DNA from: DTFZ01 sp050260375
GTDB lineage: Bacteria; Bacillota; Clostridia; Christensenellales; SZUA-584
Length of the DNA stretch: 49,482 nucleotides
Reading direction: 5' to 3'
NCBI GenBank assembly: GCA_050260375.1
Contig: JBLNCA010000004.1
Coordinates: forward strand, 1 to 49,482
Position numbers and translations under genes: made by a program
Notes under the pieces: generated by a model
What the model was told of the DNA's origin: nothing
Seen by the model: the letters and a program-made list of their open reading frames with translations, nothing else
Database searches by the model: none
Shown here: positions 42,513-49,482 of the stretch, in pieces
How positions within the stretch are numbered: position 1 is the first letter of the stretch
How the letters are laid out: each line of letters opens with the position of its first letter

Positions 42513-42539
42513 GTTTTCAAACCTAAATCTACAAATGAA
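42503..42539 (-). promoter_or_regulatory. Self-target of the guide RNA with TTC PAM, over the cas -10 box
   Basis: On the minus strand TTC (42539-42537) is followed by ATTTGTAGATTTAGGTT. This matches guide positions 1-17 at 14 sites; the mismatches are positions 6, 9 and 12. Positions 6 and 12 are flipped out in type I Cascade-target duplexes, and position 9 is a G-T wobble. TTC is the standard type I-C PAM. Pairing fails from position 18 on, which should allow binding without full cleavage. A 34-nt footprint spans the -10 box and start site. Confidence 0.72.
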
Positions 42540-42657
42540 ATAATAAACTTTATAATTAAAAGAATACATGAAAAAACAAGCAGGAGTATCTCGATTATTA
42601 TAAAACTGCGACGGAAGTGCTAATCAAAGTATGTACTCTACTGAGTGTAGATTTAGG
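42522..42657. repeat. 12-bp inverted repeat in the cas leader
   Basis: CCTAAATCTACA at 42522-42533 is the exact reverse complement of TGTAGATTTAGG at 42646-42657. The left arm is part of the self-target. The arms could pair in the cas mRNA leader or be a duplicated site. Confidence 0.6.
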
Positions 42658-42741
42658 AAGTTGAGTCCGTTTTATGGGATATCTAGTTATATATACTATT
42701 GTAGATAGATTATCTCGTGTTCAAAAAAGGTGGGCGAATAG

Positions 42742-45159
42742 ATGACTTCTCAAAAAACACAGTATACAGCTCATATTAGTGACACAGACAAGCGCGAACA
42801 AACGGTAGCCGAGCATAACAGCAATGTAGCAAAATTAGCCAGAGTGCTTGGGTCGGCCTACAACATTGAAAACCTGTCTTCTTTTGCCGGACGCCACCAT
42901 GATGACGGAAAAAACACGCAGGATTATCTCGAATATATAAAAATGGCATCAGCAGGAGAAAAGGTCGTTCGGGGATCAGTGATTCATTCCACTCATGGAG
43001 CTTGCTTTGTAAATAATCTGCATCAAGGTACAGACCTTTCATCTAAGTTGGCTGCGGAAATGCTCCGTACTACTATTATGAGTCACCATGGCTTGAGAGA
43101 TGCTGTTTCAAAGGATGGGACGATTACATATCTTCAAGCGGTAGAACGTATCAAGGATTCATATAAAAATGTTGAGCGAATTGTGTACGATAACAATGGT
43201 GAAGCTGAAACTTTAGAAGAATTTAAGCGTGCATGTACAGACGCAAGAAATATTCAATCGCGCATACGCGCGCTTCAGCCCAAAGAAGGCGGCTTGGGCT
43301 CTGCACACATCTACCTGGCACTTTATGAAAGGCTATTGACTTCGATAGTAATTGACGCCGATCGCACGGATACCGCCTGCTTTAACGACAACACCGAACC
43401 GCCAAAGCCACTGTCGCGTGAAGAACTGATAAAAATGTGGAACCGTTACTGCTCTTTTTGTGAAGGAAAAATTGCAGAATTTCAGGCGAATAAAGAACCC
43501 TCATTTTTAGATCAATTCCGCTCCGAGATTTCACAGGCTTGCGCCGAATATGACGGCGGGGCAAACGGAGTATTCCGGCTTGTAGTTCCCTGTGGAGCCG
43601 GTAAAACATTATCGGCTCTTCGGTATGCCCTGCAAACAGCAAAACGCTATGGCAAGCGTCACATTTTTTACATTGCTCCATACAATTCGATACTTGGACA
43701 AAACGCAGATAAGATTGTGGAATATGTCGGTGATGCCGAAGCAGTTTTGCTGCACAATTCTAACATTGTATTTGACGCAGATGACGAGGAGGAAGAGAAA
43801 AGATATCAGTTGCTCACAGAAAACTGGGCACAATCTCCGATTATCGCAACATCGGCCGTGCAATTTCTCAACACGCTGTTCAGTTCAAAAACATCAGCAG
43901 TCAGGCGTATGCAGGCTCTTGGGGATTCCGTGATTATTATTGACGAAATACAAGCTCTGCCGGTTAAAGTGCTGAAGCTTTTTAATGCAGCTGTAAACTT
44001 CTTAGCCGGTTTTTGCAATACATCCGTGCTGCTCTGCTCAGCGACACAGCCGCTTTTGGATAAATTAAATGATTATAGGGTTTTACGCCCCCTTGACTTG
44101 ATTTTGAACTCGGAGAAATATAACGAACCCTTCAAACGTGTCGAAATCAAAGATTGTACAAGCGGAAACGGTTTATCTTTTGATGAAGCGGCGGACTTCA
44201 TTTTTAAGAAAGCGCATAGTGTAAGGTCGATACTTGCCATCGTGAACACAAAAGCTGTCGCCAGAAGAATCGCAAAGCAGATACAAAAACAGACTAACGG
44301 CAGCGATAAATTCATAGTTTTTCATCTCTCTACCAATATGTGTCCTGCGCATCGCAACTCTGTTATTAAAAAAATGTGCAAATGCTTATTAGACAAAGAG
44401 TGCAAGCAACATATTATATGCGTCAGCACAACCCTTATCGAGGCCGGTGTGGATGTGTCCTTTGAGTGCGTTGTTCGGTCACTGACAGGACTGGACAGCA
44501 TCGTTCAGGCGGCAGGCCGTTGTAACCGAAACTGTGAAGCCAAATGCGGAGAAGTATCGGTGATCTATATTAATGATGAAAAAATAAGTCATCTCGGTCA
44601 TATCAAGGAAGCCCAGAAAGTAACACGAGAGGTGCTATATAATGTCAGCACAAGCCCTCATCAATATCCCGGCGGCGCTCTTTCCAAACAGGCGATGGAT
44701 GAGTTTTATGCTAAGTTTTATCTGCCACTTCAAAAAAAAGAAATGGCCTTTCCCTTACCTTACGACCCGGAGCATACAATTATTGATCTTTTATCGACAA
44801 ACCCTGCAGGAAGTAAGCGGAATAAGAACGCAAGTAGCCTTTTGATGAAACAGGCATTCAAAGAGGCAGGGGATGTTTTTGAGGTAATAGAGGAAAACGG
44901 CATGCGGGATGTTATTGTCGAATACAACGATGATGCCCGCAAACATATTGAAAAGCTGTTGTCGAGTGGCTTTATTTCCGAACAGAAAAGAGAGCTGCGC
45001 TTTTTGCAGCAATATACAATACAGTTAATGCCCTGTATGATTGACAAACTCGGAGCCGGAATACGTTTCGAAGACAAAGCGGGGGTGATGATTTTATCGG
45101 CTGATTGGTATGATGAAATCTATGGGGTAACAGAGGAACCCCGGGTATTAGTTTACTAA
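42742..45159 (+). CDS. cas3: Cas3 helicase-nuclease, type I-C
   Basis: Recruited by target-bound Cascade to unwind and cut DNA. The 805-residue protein has an N-terminal HD nuclease domain (VAEHNSNVAKLA, then GRHHDDGKNTQDY, SHHGLRD). An SF2 helicase follows with Walker A VPCGAGKTLSAL near residue 282, DEIQALP, CSATQP, the motif V region STTLIEAGVDVSF and QAAGRCNR. All catalytic motifs look intact. AAGGTGG stands before the ATG. It heads the four-gene operon, 6-12 bp before cas5c. Confidence 0.95.
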   Translation: MTSQKTQYTAHISDTDKREQTVAEHNSNVAKLARVLGSAYNIENLSSFAGRHHDDGKNTQDYLEYIKMASAGEKVVRGSVIHSTHGACFVNNLHQGTDLSSKLAAEMLRTTIMSHHGLRDAVSKDGTITYLQAVERIKDSYKNVERIVYDNNGEAETLEEFKRACTDARNIQSRIRALQPKEGGLGSAHIYLALYERLLTSIVIDADRTDTACFNDNTEPPKPLSREELIKMWNRYCSFCEGKIAEFQANKEPSFLDQFRSEISQACAEYDGGANGVFRLVVPCGAGKTLSALRYALQTAKRYGKRHIFYIAPYNSILGQNADKIVEYVGDAEAVLLHNSNIVFDADDEEEEKRYQLLTENWAQSPIIATSAVQFLNTLFSSKTSAVRRMQALGDSVIIIDEIQALPVKVLKLFNAAVNFLAGFCNTSVLLCSATQPLLDKLNDYRVLRPLDLILNSEKYNEPFKRVEIKDCTSGNGLSFDEAADFIFKKAHSVRSILAIVNTKAVARRIAKQIQKQTNGSDKFIVFHLSTNMCPAHRNSVIKKMCKCLLDKECKQHIICVSTTLIEAGVDVSFECVVRSLTGLDSIVQAAGRCNRNCEAKCGEVSVIYINDEKISHLGHIKEAQKVTREVLYNVSTSPHQYPGGALSKQAMDEFYAKFYLPLQKKEMAFPLPYDPEHTIIDLLSTNPAGSKRNKNASSLLMKQAFKEAGDVFEVIEENGMRDVIVEYNDDARKHIEKLLSSGFISEQKRELRFLQQYTIQLMPCMIDKLGAGIRFEDKAGVMILSADWYDEIYGVTEEPRVLVY

Positions 45160-45171
45160 GGAGGTGTGAAA

Positions 45172-45915
45172 ATGGAAAAAAAGCGAAATACGGTCGAGTT
45201 TGAGGTCTGTGGTGACAAAGCGATGTTTTCCGATCCGATTACCCGTGTGGGAGGCGAAAAAACAAGCTATTATGTGCCGACTTATGAAGCTCTAAAGGGC
45301 ATCATTGCCTCCGTTTATTGGAAACCGACCATTGTCTGGATCATTGATGCCGTGCGTGTAATGAACCCAATACAGACAGTAGCAGAGGGCATTCGCACGA
45401 AAAACTATTGTGGCGGCAATGACTTGTCAATCTATACTTATCTCAAAAAAGTTCGCTATCAGGTACGTGCTCATTTTATACGAAATGAAAACCGGCCCGA
45501 GCTCTTTCATGATTACAACGAAAATAAACATCATAACATTGCAAAACGCATGATTGAGCGTGGCGGCAGAAGGGATGTTTTTCTCGGAACACGTGAATGC
45601 CATGCGGATGTAGCACCTTGTGTGTTCGGAGAGGGAAAGGGCGCATATGACGAAATTGATGAGCTTTCATTTGGATATATGTTCCATGGATTCACCTATG
45701 CTGACGAAGCCGTTCGAGAAAACGAAAAGGGACATATGAGCACACGATTCCATCATGTTGTAATGCGTAACGGTATTATTGAATTTCCGGCCCCGGAGGA
45801 TATTCCTGATAAGGACAGGCGTGTATTACATAAGATGCCTGTCAAGAAGTTCGGCGAGGAATTGGATAACTTTATCGGCCTGAGGGAATTTACCAATGAG
45901 GAGGTGAGTTTATGA
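45172..45915 (+). CDS. cas5c: Cas5c (Cas5d) crRNA-processing Cascade subunit
   Basis: In type I-C, Cas5c replaces Cas6 as the repeat endonuclease and caps the crRNA 5' handle. From the ATG at 45172 (AAGGAGG 7 bp upstream) it is 247 residues, the usual size; a GTG at 45166 is in the ribosome site. The RAMP start EVCGDKAMFSDPITRVGGEKT-type region is present. Residues matching the catalytic triad known from Bacillus Cas5d are visible: a Tyr in SVYWKP (Y49) and Lys-His in NENKHHN (K119, H120). Overlaps cas8c by 4 bp. Confidence 0.95.
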   Translation: MEKKRNTVEFEVCGDKAMFSDPITRVGGEKTSYYVPTYEALKGIIASVYWKPTIVWIIDAVRVMNPIQTVAEGIRTKNYCGGNDLSIYTYLKKVRYQVRAHFIRNENRPELFHDYNENKHHNIAKRMIERGGRRDVFLGTRECHADVAPCVFGEGKGAYDEIDELSFGYMFHGFTYADEAVRENEKGHMSTRFHHVVMRNGIIEFPAPEDIPDKDRRVLHKMPVKKFGEELDNFIGLREFTNEEVSL

Positions 45916-47939
45916 GTTGGGCAACTGCCTTGTGCGCCTTATATGATAAAAATGCTCGGCGGGCAGGAGAAATTGAAGACTGGAACGGTAAGCCCTTAGT
46001 GCTTATGCCGCCGGGATATGACACGATGAAGGCTCAGATAGAAATTACTATCAGTGAGGACGGCGACTTTATTAACGCTCTGACTCTTGATAAATCCGAC
46101 TCCGAAACGATTGTGCCATACCCCGATAGAAGAACCAGTGGAATTAAAGCTCTTCCGTTATGCGATAGTCTTTCGTATGTTGCCGGTGATTTTATGGAAC
46201 GGGTAACTTTGTTACTCGAAGACGTCCCGGAAAACAAAAAAGCCAAAGCATTAAGCGATATTCGTAAGAGTTTTCCGTCATATATCAGTAGGTTAAAGGC
46301 GTGGCATGAATTCGATCCTGATAATCGTCAAATAGCGGCAATATATAAGTATGTATCAAAAAAATCCGTAATAGCAGATCTGTTAAATGCTAAAGTTTTG
46401 GAATTTGATCAAAATGGCATATTGACAGATAGAAAAAAGATTCAAGGCACCCCTATTCAAAAAGCATTTGTCCGTTTTCGGGTGTATTCGCCAAGCTCTC
46501 AGCAGAACGAAACGGCAGTATGGCTTAATAAGGATGTGCAGCAATCTTTTATTAAGTTCTATCTGTCAACCGCAAAAAACACAGACATTTGTTATTTTAC
46601 AGGCAAACGTGAATTGGTTGCAAAAACAAACCCCGTCAAGATTCGTGGTGAGTGGGACACAAAGGCAAGTCTGATATCCTCCAATGATGATACAAATTTT
46701 ACATACAGAGGTCGTTTCAAAACTAAGGATAAGGACAGCGGATATAATGAGGCTTTATCTATCGGTTATGAGACGTCTCAGAAAATCCACAACGCTCTGA
46801 AGTGGATCATCCGCCGACAGGGGTATTCTCATGACGGCGTTTGCATTGTGACATGGGAAAGCGAGTTAATAGAGCTGCCGGAATTTTACGAAGGGACTCT
46901 CGAAATACTCGGTTCCAAAACAGAAGAGGAAGAGCTAAGCTCAGAATTGAATGACGCACTATTTGAAGAGAAAGAAGAAAACACCGACACAAATTACATC
47001 ACCGCACAAGACTTTTATGCCGCCATGGACGGATACTCCAAGCGCATAGACAATACATCCCAAATGGTGATCCTTGCGCTTGACAGTGCTTCTCCCGGAC
47101 GTCTTGCAATAACCTATTTCCGAGACCTTAGTTCATCCGTATATCTGAGAAATCTTCAGTACTGGCAGAAGAGCTGCTGTTGGCGGCACGAATTCTATGA
47201 TAATAAGACCAAAAGGTACATCCATTATGAAGGAATGGCATCCATTAAGGAGATCGCTACGGCGATCTATGGTAACGAGCAGAATAAACAACTGACCTTA
47301 CGTCCAAACAGTGACGGGAAATCCCCCATGCTGATTTCCGCGTTCGACAGGCTTCGACCATGCATCATCGATGCGACGGCAATTCCGCAGGATATTGTTA
47401 AGTTGGCAGTGACAAAAGCATCTAATCCGTTGGCATATGAAATAAAGTTCAACTATCTTCGTGTTCTTCACATAGCTTGTTCTCTGGTCAAAAAATACTA
47501 TTGGGAAAAGGGAGTGATATTTGATATGACACTGGACGAAAAATGCACAGACAGAAGCTATCTTTATGGCCGGCTATTAGCCGTTGCCGAAAAAATCGAG
47601 CGCTGTACCTATGAAAAGGGAGAGACCCGAACTACAAACGCCGAGCGTTATATGCGGCAATTTTCTCAAACTCCATTTCGGACATGGGAGCTTATACGCA
47701 GAAACACACAGATTTACCTGAATCAGTTGAATCCCAGAAGCAGGGAATTCTACAAGAATTTGTATAGTCAGATTATGAAACTTTTTGAAGAGGGATGCTT
47801 TGAGGAAAAGAAGGCTCTGGATGGAAAATTTCTTCTCGGTTACGATTGCCAGAGAGAAGCTTTAAAATACCGCCAGAAAGACAGCATTACAATATCAACC
47901 GAAGATGAGCCCGAAAAAAACGACGAGGAGGAATTCTAA
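45912..47939 (+). CDS. cas8c: Cas8c (Csd1) Cascade large subunit
   Basis: Recognises the PAM and holds the target in type I-C Cascade. The 675-residue protein starts with the family-typical MSWATALCALYDKN. It contains CYFTGKRELVAKTNPVKIRGEWDTK and GRFKTKDKDSGYNEALSIGYETSQK (Csd1 core), with the helical C terminus that doubles as Cas11c. Start ATGA overlap with cas5c; GAGGTGAG upstream. Intact, no frameshift. Confidence 0.95.
   Translation: MSWATALCALYDKNARRAGEIEDWNGKPLVLMPPGYDTMKAQIEITISEDGDFINALTLDKSDSETIVPYPDRRTSGIKALPLCDSLSYVAGDFMERVTLLLEDVPENKKAKALSDIRKSFPSYISRLKAWHEFDPDNRQIAAIYKYVSKKSVIADLLNAKVLEFDQNGILTDRKKIQGTPIQKAFVRFRVYSPSSQQNETAVWLNKDVQQSFIKFYLSTAKNTDICYFTGKRELVAKTNPVKIRGEWDTKASLISSNDDTNFTYRGRFKTKDKDSGYNEALSIGYETSQKIHNALKWIIRRQGYSHDGVCIVTWESELIELPEFYEGTLEILGSKTEEEELSSELNDALFEEKEENTDTNYITAQDFYAAMDGYSKRIDNTSQMVILALDSASPGRLAITYFRDLSSSVYLRNLQYWQKSCCWRHEFYDNKTKRYIHYEGMASIKEIATAIYGNEQNKQLTLRPNSDGKSPMLISAFDRLRPCIIDATAIPQDIVKLAVTKASNPLAYEIKFNYLRVLHIACSLVKKYYWEKGVIFDMTLDEKCTDRSYLYGRLLAVAEKIERCTYEKGETRTTNAERYMRQFSQTPFRTWELIRRNTQIYLNQLNPRSREFYKNLYSQIMKLFEEGCFEEKKALDGKFLLGYDCQREALKYRQKDSITISTEDEPEKNDEEEF
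47526..47939 (+). CDS. Probable internal Cas11c, in-frame start within cas8c
   Basis: Type I-C small subunits are known to be made from an internal start near the 3' end of cas8c. An in-frame ATG at 47526 (1614 bp, exactly 538 codons, after the cas8c start) is preceded by AAAAGGGAG about 11 bp upstream. It would give a 137-residue helical protein of the expected size. A GTG at 47514 is another possible start. The site is a prediction. Confidence 0.6.
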   Translation: MTLDEKCTDRSYLYGRLLAVAEKIERCTYEKGETRTTNAERYMRQFSQTPFRTWELIRRNTQIYLNQLNPRSREFYKNLYSQIMKLFEEGCFEEKKALDGKFLLGYDCQREALKYRQKDSITISTEDEPEKNDEEEF

Positions 47940-48860
47940 ATGAGCATTTTGCAAAATAAGATCGATTTTGCCGCAATTATTTCCGTCACACGCGCCAATA
48001 TTAACGGCGATCCCTTAAACGGAAACCGTCCTCGTGAAGATTATGACGGTTACGGTATTTTTTCCGATGTGGCAATAAAAAGGAAGATTCGCAACAGGCT
48101 GCAGGATATGGGTGAATACATATTTGTTCAGACGGATGGGAGAGAAAACGATATAGCCTTCAATCCTGATCTTAAGGAGAATTATCATAATTTACGAGAC
48201 CGAGCCGCAAGCGATCCGCAACTTGCCGCTGAACTTAAGAAAGGCAAGAATGCGGATGCAGATCTTTTCGCAAAAATAGCCTGCAAAAAGTGGATCGACG
48301 TCAGAGCCTTTGGCCAAGTGTTTGCGTTTAAAAAAGATAAGAAAAAGGATAAAAATGAGGAAGACGAGACCGGAAGCCAACTTTCTGTCGGAGTCCGTGG
48401 CCCGGTGTCTATCCAGCAGGCAGTCAGCGTTGAACCAATTGAAATTATTGACATGCAGATCACAAAAAGTGTCAATGCTGAAGGAGGTAAAAGCGGTAAG
48501 GCGTCAGACACTATGGGCACGAAACATTTTGTCAATTTCGGTCTTTATGTGATTCGTGGTAGTATAAACTGTCAGCTTGCTGAAAAAACAGGTTTTACTG
48601 ATGAAGACGCTGAAAAAATCAAACATGCACTATGTACATTGTTTGAAAATGATGCTTCTTCCGCTCGACCGGAAGGTACTTGCGAAGTTTGCCGTGTTTA
48701 TTGGTGGAAGCACGCCGATAAAACACCAAAGGAAACATCTGCAATGATCCAGCGCTCTCTGGTAATAACCGCCAAGGTAGACGAACCCCATTCATTTTTT
48801 GACTATGACATAAGCGTGTCGCAAACGAAATGTGTTCCGGAAATAATAGAACTAATATAA
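47940..48860 (+). CDS. cas7c: Cas7c (Csd2) Cascade backbone subunit
   Basis: Forms the crRNA-covering filament of Cascade. The 306-residue protein starts IDFAAIISVTRANINGDPLNGNRPRED and has the Csd2 block GVRGPVSIQQAVSVEPIEI with the glycine-rich thumb region. AGGAGGAATTCTAA precedes the ATG, directly after the cas8c stop. It is the last cas gene: no cas4, cas1 or cas2 follows. Confidence 0.95.
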   Translation: MSILQNKIDFAAIISVTRANINGDPLNGNRPREDYDGYGIFSDVAIKRKIRNRLQDMGEYIFVQTDGRENDIAFNPDLKENYHNLRDRAASDPQLAAELKKGKNADADLFAKIACKKWIDVRAFGQVFAFKKDKKKDKNEEDETGSQLSVGVRGPVSIQQAVSVEPIEIIDMQITKSVNAEGGKSGKASDTMGTKHFVNFGLYVIRGSINCQLAEKTGFTDEDAEKIKHALCTLFENDASSARPEGTCEVCRVYWWKHADKTPKETSAMIQRSLVITAKVDEPHSFFDYDISVSQTKCVPEIIELI

Positions 48861-48870
48861 TTGAGCACAG

Positions 48871-48908
48871 AAAGACCACACTAAAGGTTATCCTTCGGTG
48901 TGGTCTTT
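48871..48908 (+). terminator. Terminator of the cas operon
   Basis: AAAGACCACAC pairs perfectly with GTGTGGTCTTT (11 bp), with a further AAGG/CCTT pairing in the loop. It lies 10 bp after the cas7c stop. Confidence 0.85.
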
Positions 48909-49035
48909 ACTGTAGTGGCCCCGCTTGAAGAGTGCCGGTTAAAAATTGTCTTGTTTCAGAAAATCCCTATCTTGTACTCCCTTTTGGGTGTTTTTGTTTG
49001 TGATACGATTCTGGGGGATTCGAAGGGAGGGATAA

Positions 49036-49060
49036 GCAAACGTGCCAGTGGCACGTTTGC
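49036..49060. repeat. 25-bp perfect palindrome near attR
   Basis: GCAAACGTGCCA, a central G, then its exact reverse complement. It lies 72 bp inside the right attachment site, where accessory binding sites for recombinase or excisionase are often found. No T-tract follows, so it is not a terminator. Confidence 0.7.
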
Positions 49061-49131
49061 CCCGACCCGGCTTGATGGCAGCGGCTGTATGCAGAGCGAA
49101 ACGACGCGGGCAGGCAAGCAACATCTTTATG

Positions 49132-49160
49132 CGAATCCTCCCGGGTACACCACAAACAAA
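49132..49160 (+). repeat. attR: second copy of the 29-bp tRNA-Arg 3' end
   Basis: Identical to 34633-34661. It is followed directly by the original tRNA terminator, so the chromosome-element junction is here. Confidence 0.93.
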
Positions 49161-49190
49161 TACCACCCAACAGGGTGGTATTTGTTGTAT
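49156..49190 (+). terminator. Native terminator of tRNA-Arg, displaced by integration
   Basis: ACAAATACCACCC pairs with GGGTGGTATTTGT (13 bp, 4-nt loop), followed by TGTAT. Before integration it would have stood a few bases after the CCA of tRNA-Arg. Confidence 0.7.
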
Positions 49191-49253
49191 AAGAAAACCC
49201 CGCGTTAGACGTGGGGTTCAGTAAAGCTTAAGCGATGAGGCAAGACATAAAAA

Positions 49254-49313
49254 CTCCTTTTGATTTAAAATGAAGTGCGATCTGGCAACTGCACTACCAT
49301 AAATCAAAAGGAG
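49254..49313 (+). promoter_or_regulatory. IS200 leader hairpin hiding the transposase ribosome site
   Basis: CTCCTTTTGATTTA (49254-49267) is the exact complement of TAAATCAAAAGGAG (49300-49313). Pairing covers the GGAGG before the ATG at 49324. Such translation-blocking hairpins are a known feature of IS200. Confidence 0.75.
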
Positions 49314-49323
49314 GATAAATAAC

Positions 49324-49482
49324 ATGAAGGATGTACACAGCTTATCACATACGAGGTGGAACTGCAAATACCATATAGTGTTTGCTCCTAAGTACAGAAG
49401 GAAGGTATTCTATGGAGAAAAGAAGTTGGAGATAGGAGCGATACTAAGGGAGCTATGTAAGTGGAAAGGAGTCAATATAATA
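49324..49482 (+). CDS. tnpA: IS200-family transposase TnpA, partial (N terminus)
   Basis: Y1-HUH single-strand transposase. Only the first 53 residues are in the window: HTRWNCKYHIVFAPKYRRKVFYG is the conserved N-terminal block of IS200 TnpA. The HUH motif and catalytic Tyr lie beyond the edge. GGAGG stands 9 bp before the ATG. Confidence 0.85.
   Translation, partial: MKDVHSLSHTRWNCKYHIVFAPKYRRKVFYGEKKLEIGAILRELCKWKGVNII

Larger units (their letters stand above)
48861..49131. other. Non-coding right end of the element
   Basis: Holds the cas terminator (48871) and a 25-bp palindrome (49036), then sequence leading to attR. I searched for repeats of the GTGGATTGAAAT type or regular spacer-repeat structure and saw none. 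Confidence 0.6.
34633..49160. mobile_element. 14.5-kb integrated element (satellite-like) carrying type I-C interference genes
   Basis: Bounded by 29-bp direct repeats of the tRNA-Arg 3' end. Minus-strand cargo, read 41075 to 34738: HTH excisionase-like protein, D5/P4-type primase-helicase, iteron-like cluster, zinc-ribbon protein, HK97-type capsid protein, TnpW-like protein, serine recombinase. Plus-strand cargo: zinc-finger protein and cas3-cas5c-cas8c-cas7c. GC content and isoleucine codon choice differ from the flanking chromosome. No portal, terminase, tail, relaxase or conjugation genes are present. The size and content suggest a phage satellite or a mobilisable island rather than a full phage or ICE. 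Confidence 0.88.
49194..49482 (+). mobile_element. IS200/IS605-type insertion sequence, left part
   Basis: The left end carries the subterminal hairpin AACCCC-GCG...CGT-GGGGTT (49195-49217) typical of single-stranded-DNA transposons of the IS200 group. The transposase gene follows and the element runs off the window. Confidence 0.82.

Noticed and set aside
42643..42657. Second possible target of the guide RNA in the cas leader
   Set aside because: Positions 1-3 of the seed mismatch (GAG) and the adjoining triplet is ACT, not a TTC PAM; kept only as an inverted repeat.

Overview
The window looks like a chromosome segment of a Firmicutes/Clostridia-type anaerobe. Supporting signs are strong GGAGG-type ribosome sites, frequent GTG/TTG starts, the clostridial purine order purE-C-F-M-N-H-D, a lysine riboswitch, and a TnpX-like serine recombinase paired with a TnpW-type protein. 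The chromosomal genes are moderately GC-rich and use AUA unusually often for isoleucine. The inserted elements are more AT-rich and use AUU/AUC more. This judgement comes from reading the sequence, not from a computed classification.

Layout of the chromosomal part. 1-117: 5' end of a group II intron (minus strand) sitting right after the gdhA terminator. 179-1525: gdhA. 1818-6601: uvrB-uvrA. 6607-8710: a DUF1295-like membrane protein and two small unknown proteins. 8916-15480: murG, an RNA-methyltransferase-like gene, a PfkB sugar kinase, guaB and guaA. 15664-16798: two related exported proteins. 16799-18432: an AT-rich stretch of gene remnants and terminators. 18433-25573: the purine operon. 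25695-29226 (minus): a lysine-riboswitch-controlled asd-dapA-dapB operon in which DapB carries a C-terminal aspartokinase-like ACT module. 29387-34452: two methyltransferases, a TPR protein, an acidic helical protein and an HD hydrolase. 34577-34653: tRNA-Arg(CCG).

A 14.5-kb integrated element lies between two 29-bp direct repeats (34633-34661 and 49132-49160) that copy the 3' end of tRNA-Arg. Its minus-strand half encodes a serine recombinase, a TnpW-like protein, an HK97-type major capsid protein with no other virion genes, a zinc-ribbon protein, a D5/P4-type primase-helicase and an excisionase-like HTH protein. Between the primase and zinc-ribbon genes is a cluster of at least ten GTGACAG heptamers that looks like an iteron origin. 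This content suggests a phage-satellite-like or integrative element. Its plus-strand half carries a zinc-finger protein and a type I-C CRISPR effector operon (cas3, cas5c, cas8c with a probable internal cas11c, cas7c). No cas1, cas2, cas4 or CRISPR array is visible.

The most interesting object is in the 411-bp gap before cas3. A single degenerate type I-C repeat on the minus strand (5' GTC, 6-bp stem, 3' GTGGATTGAAAT) has its own promoter starting at the repeat and a terminator about 120 nt later. The guide after the repeat matches 14 of its first 17 positions to a site in the cas promoter, directly next to a TTC PAM. The mismatches are at guide positions 6, 9 and 12. The predicted Cascade footprint covers the cas -10 box and start site. 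This has the design of an autorepressing crRNA-like RNA (CreR-like) in an array-less, mobile I-C system. To the right of the element an IS200-type insertion begins and runs off the window.
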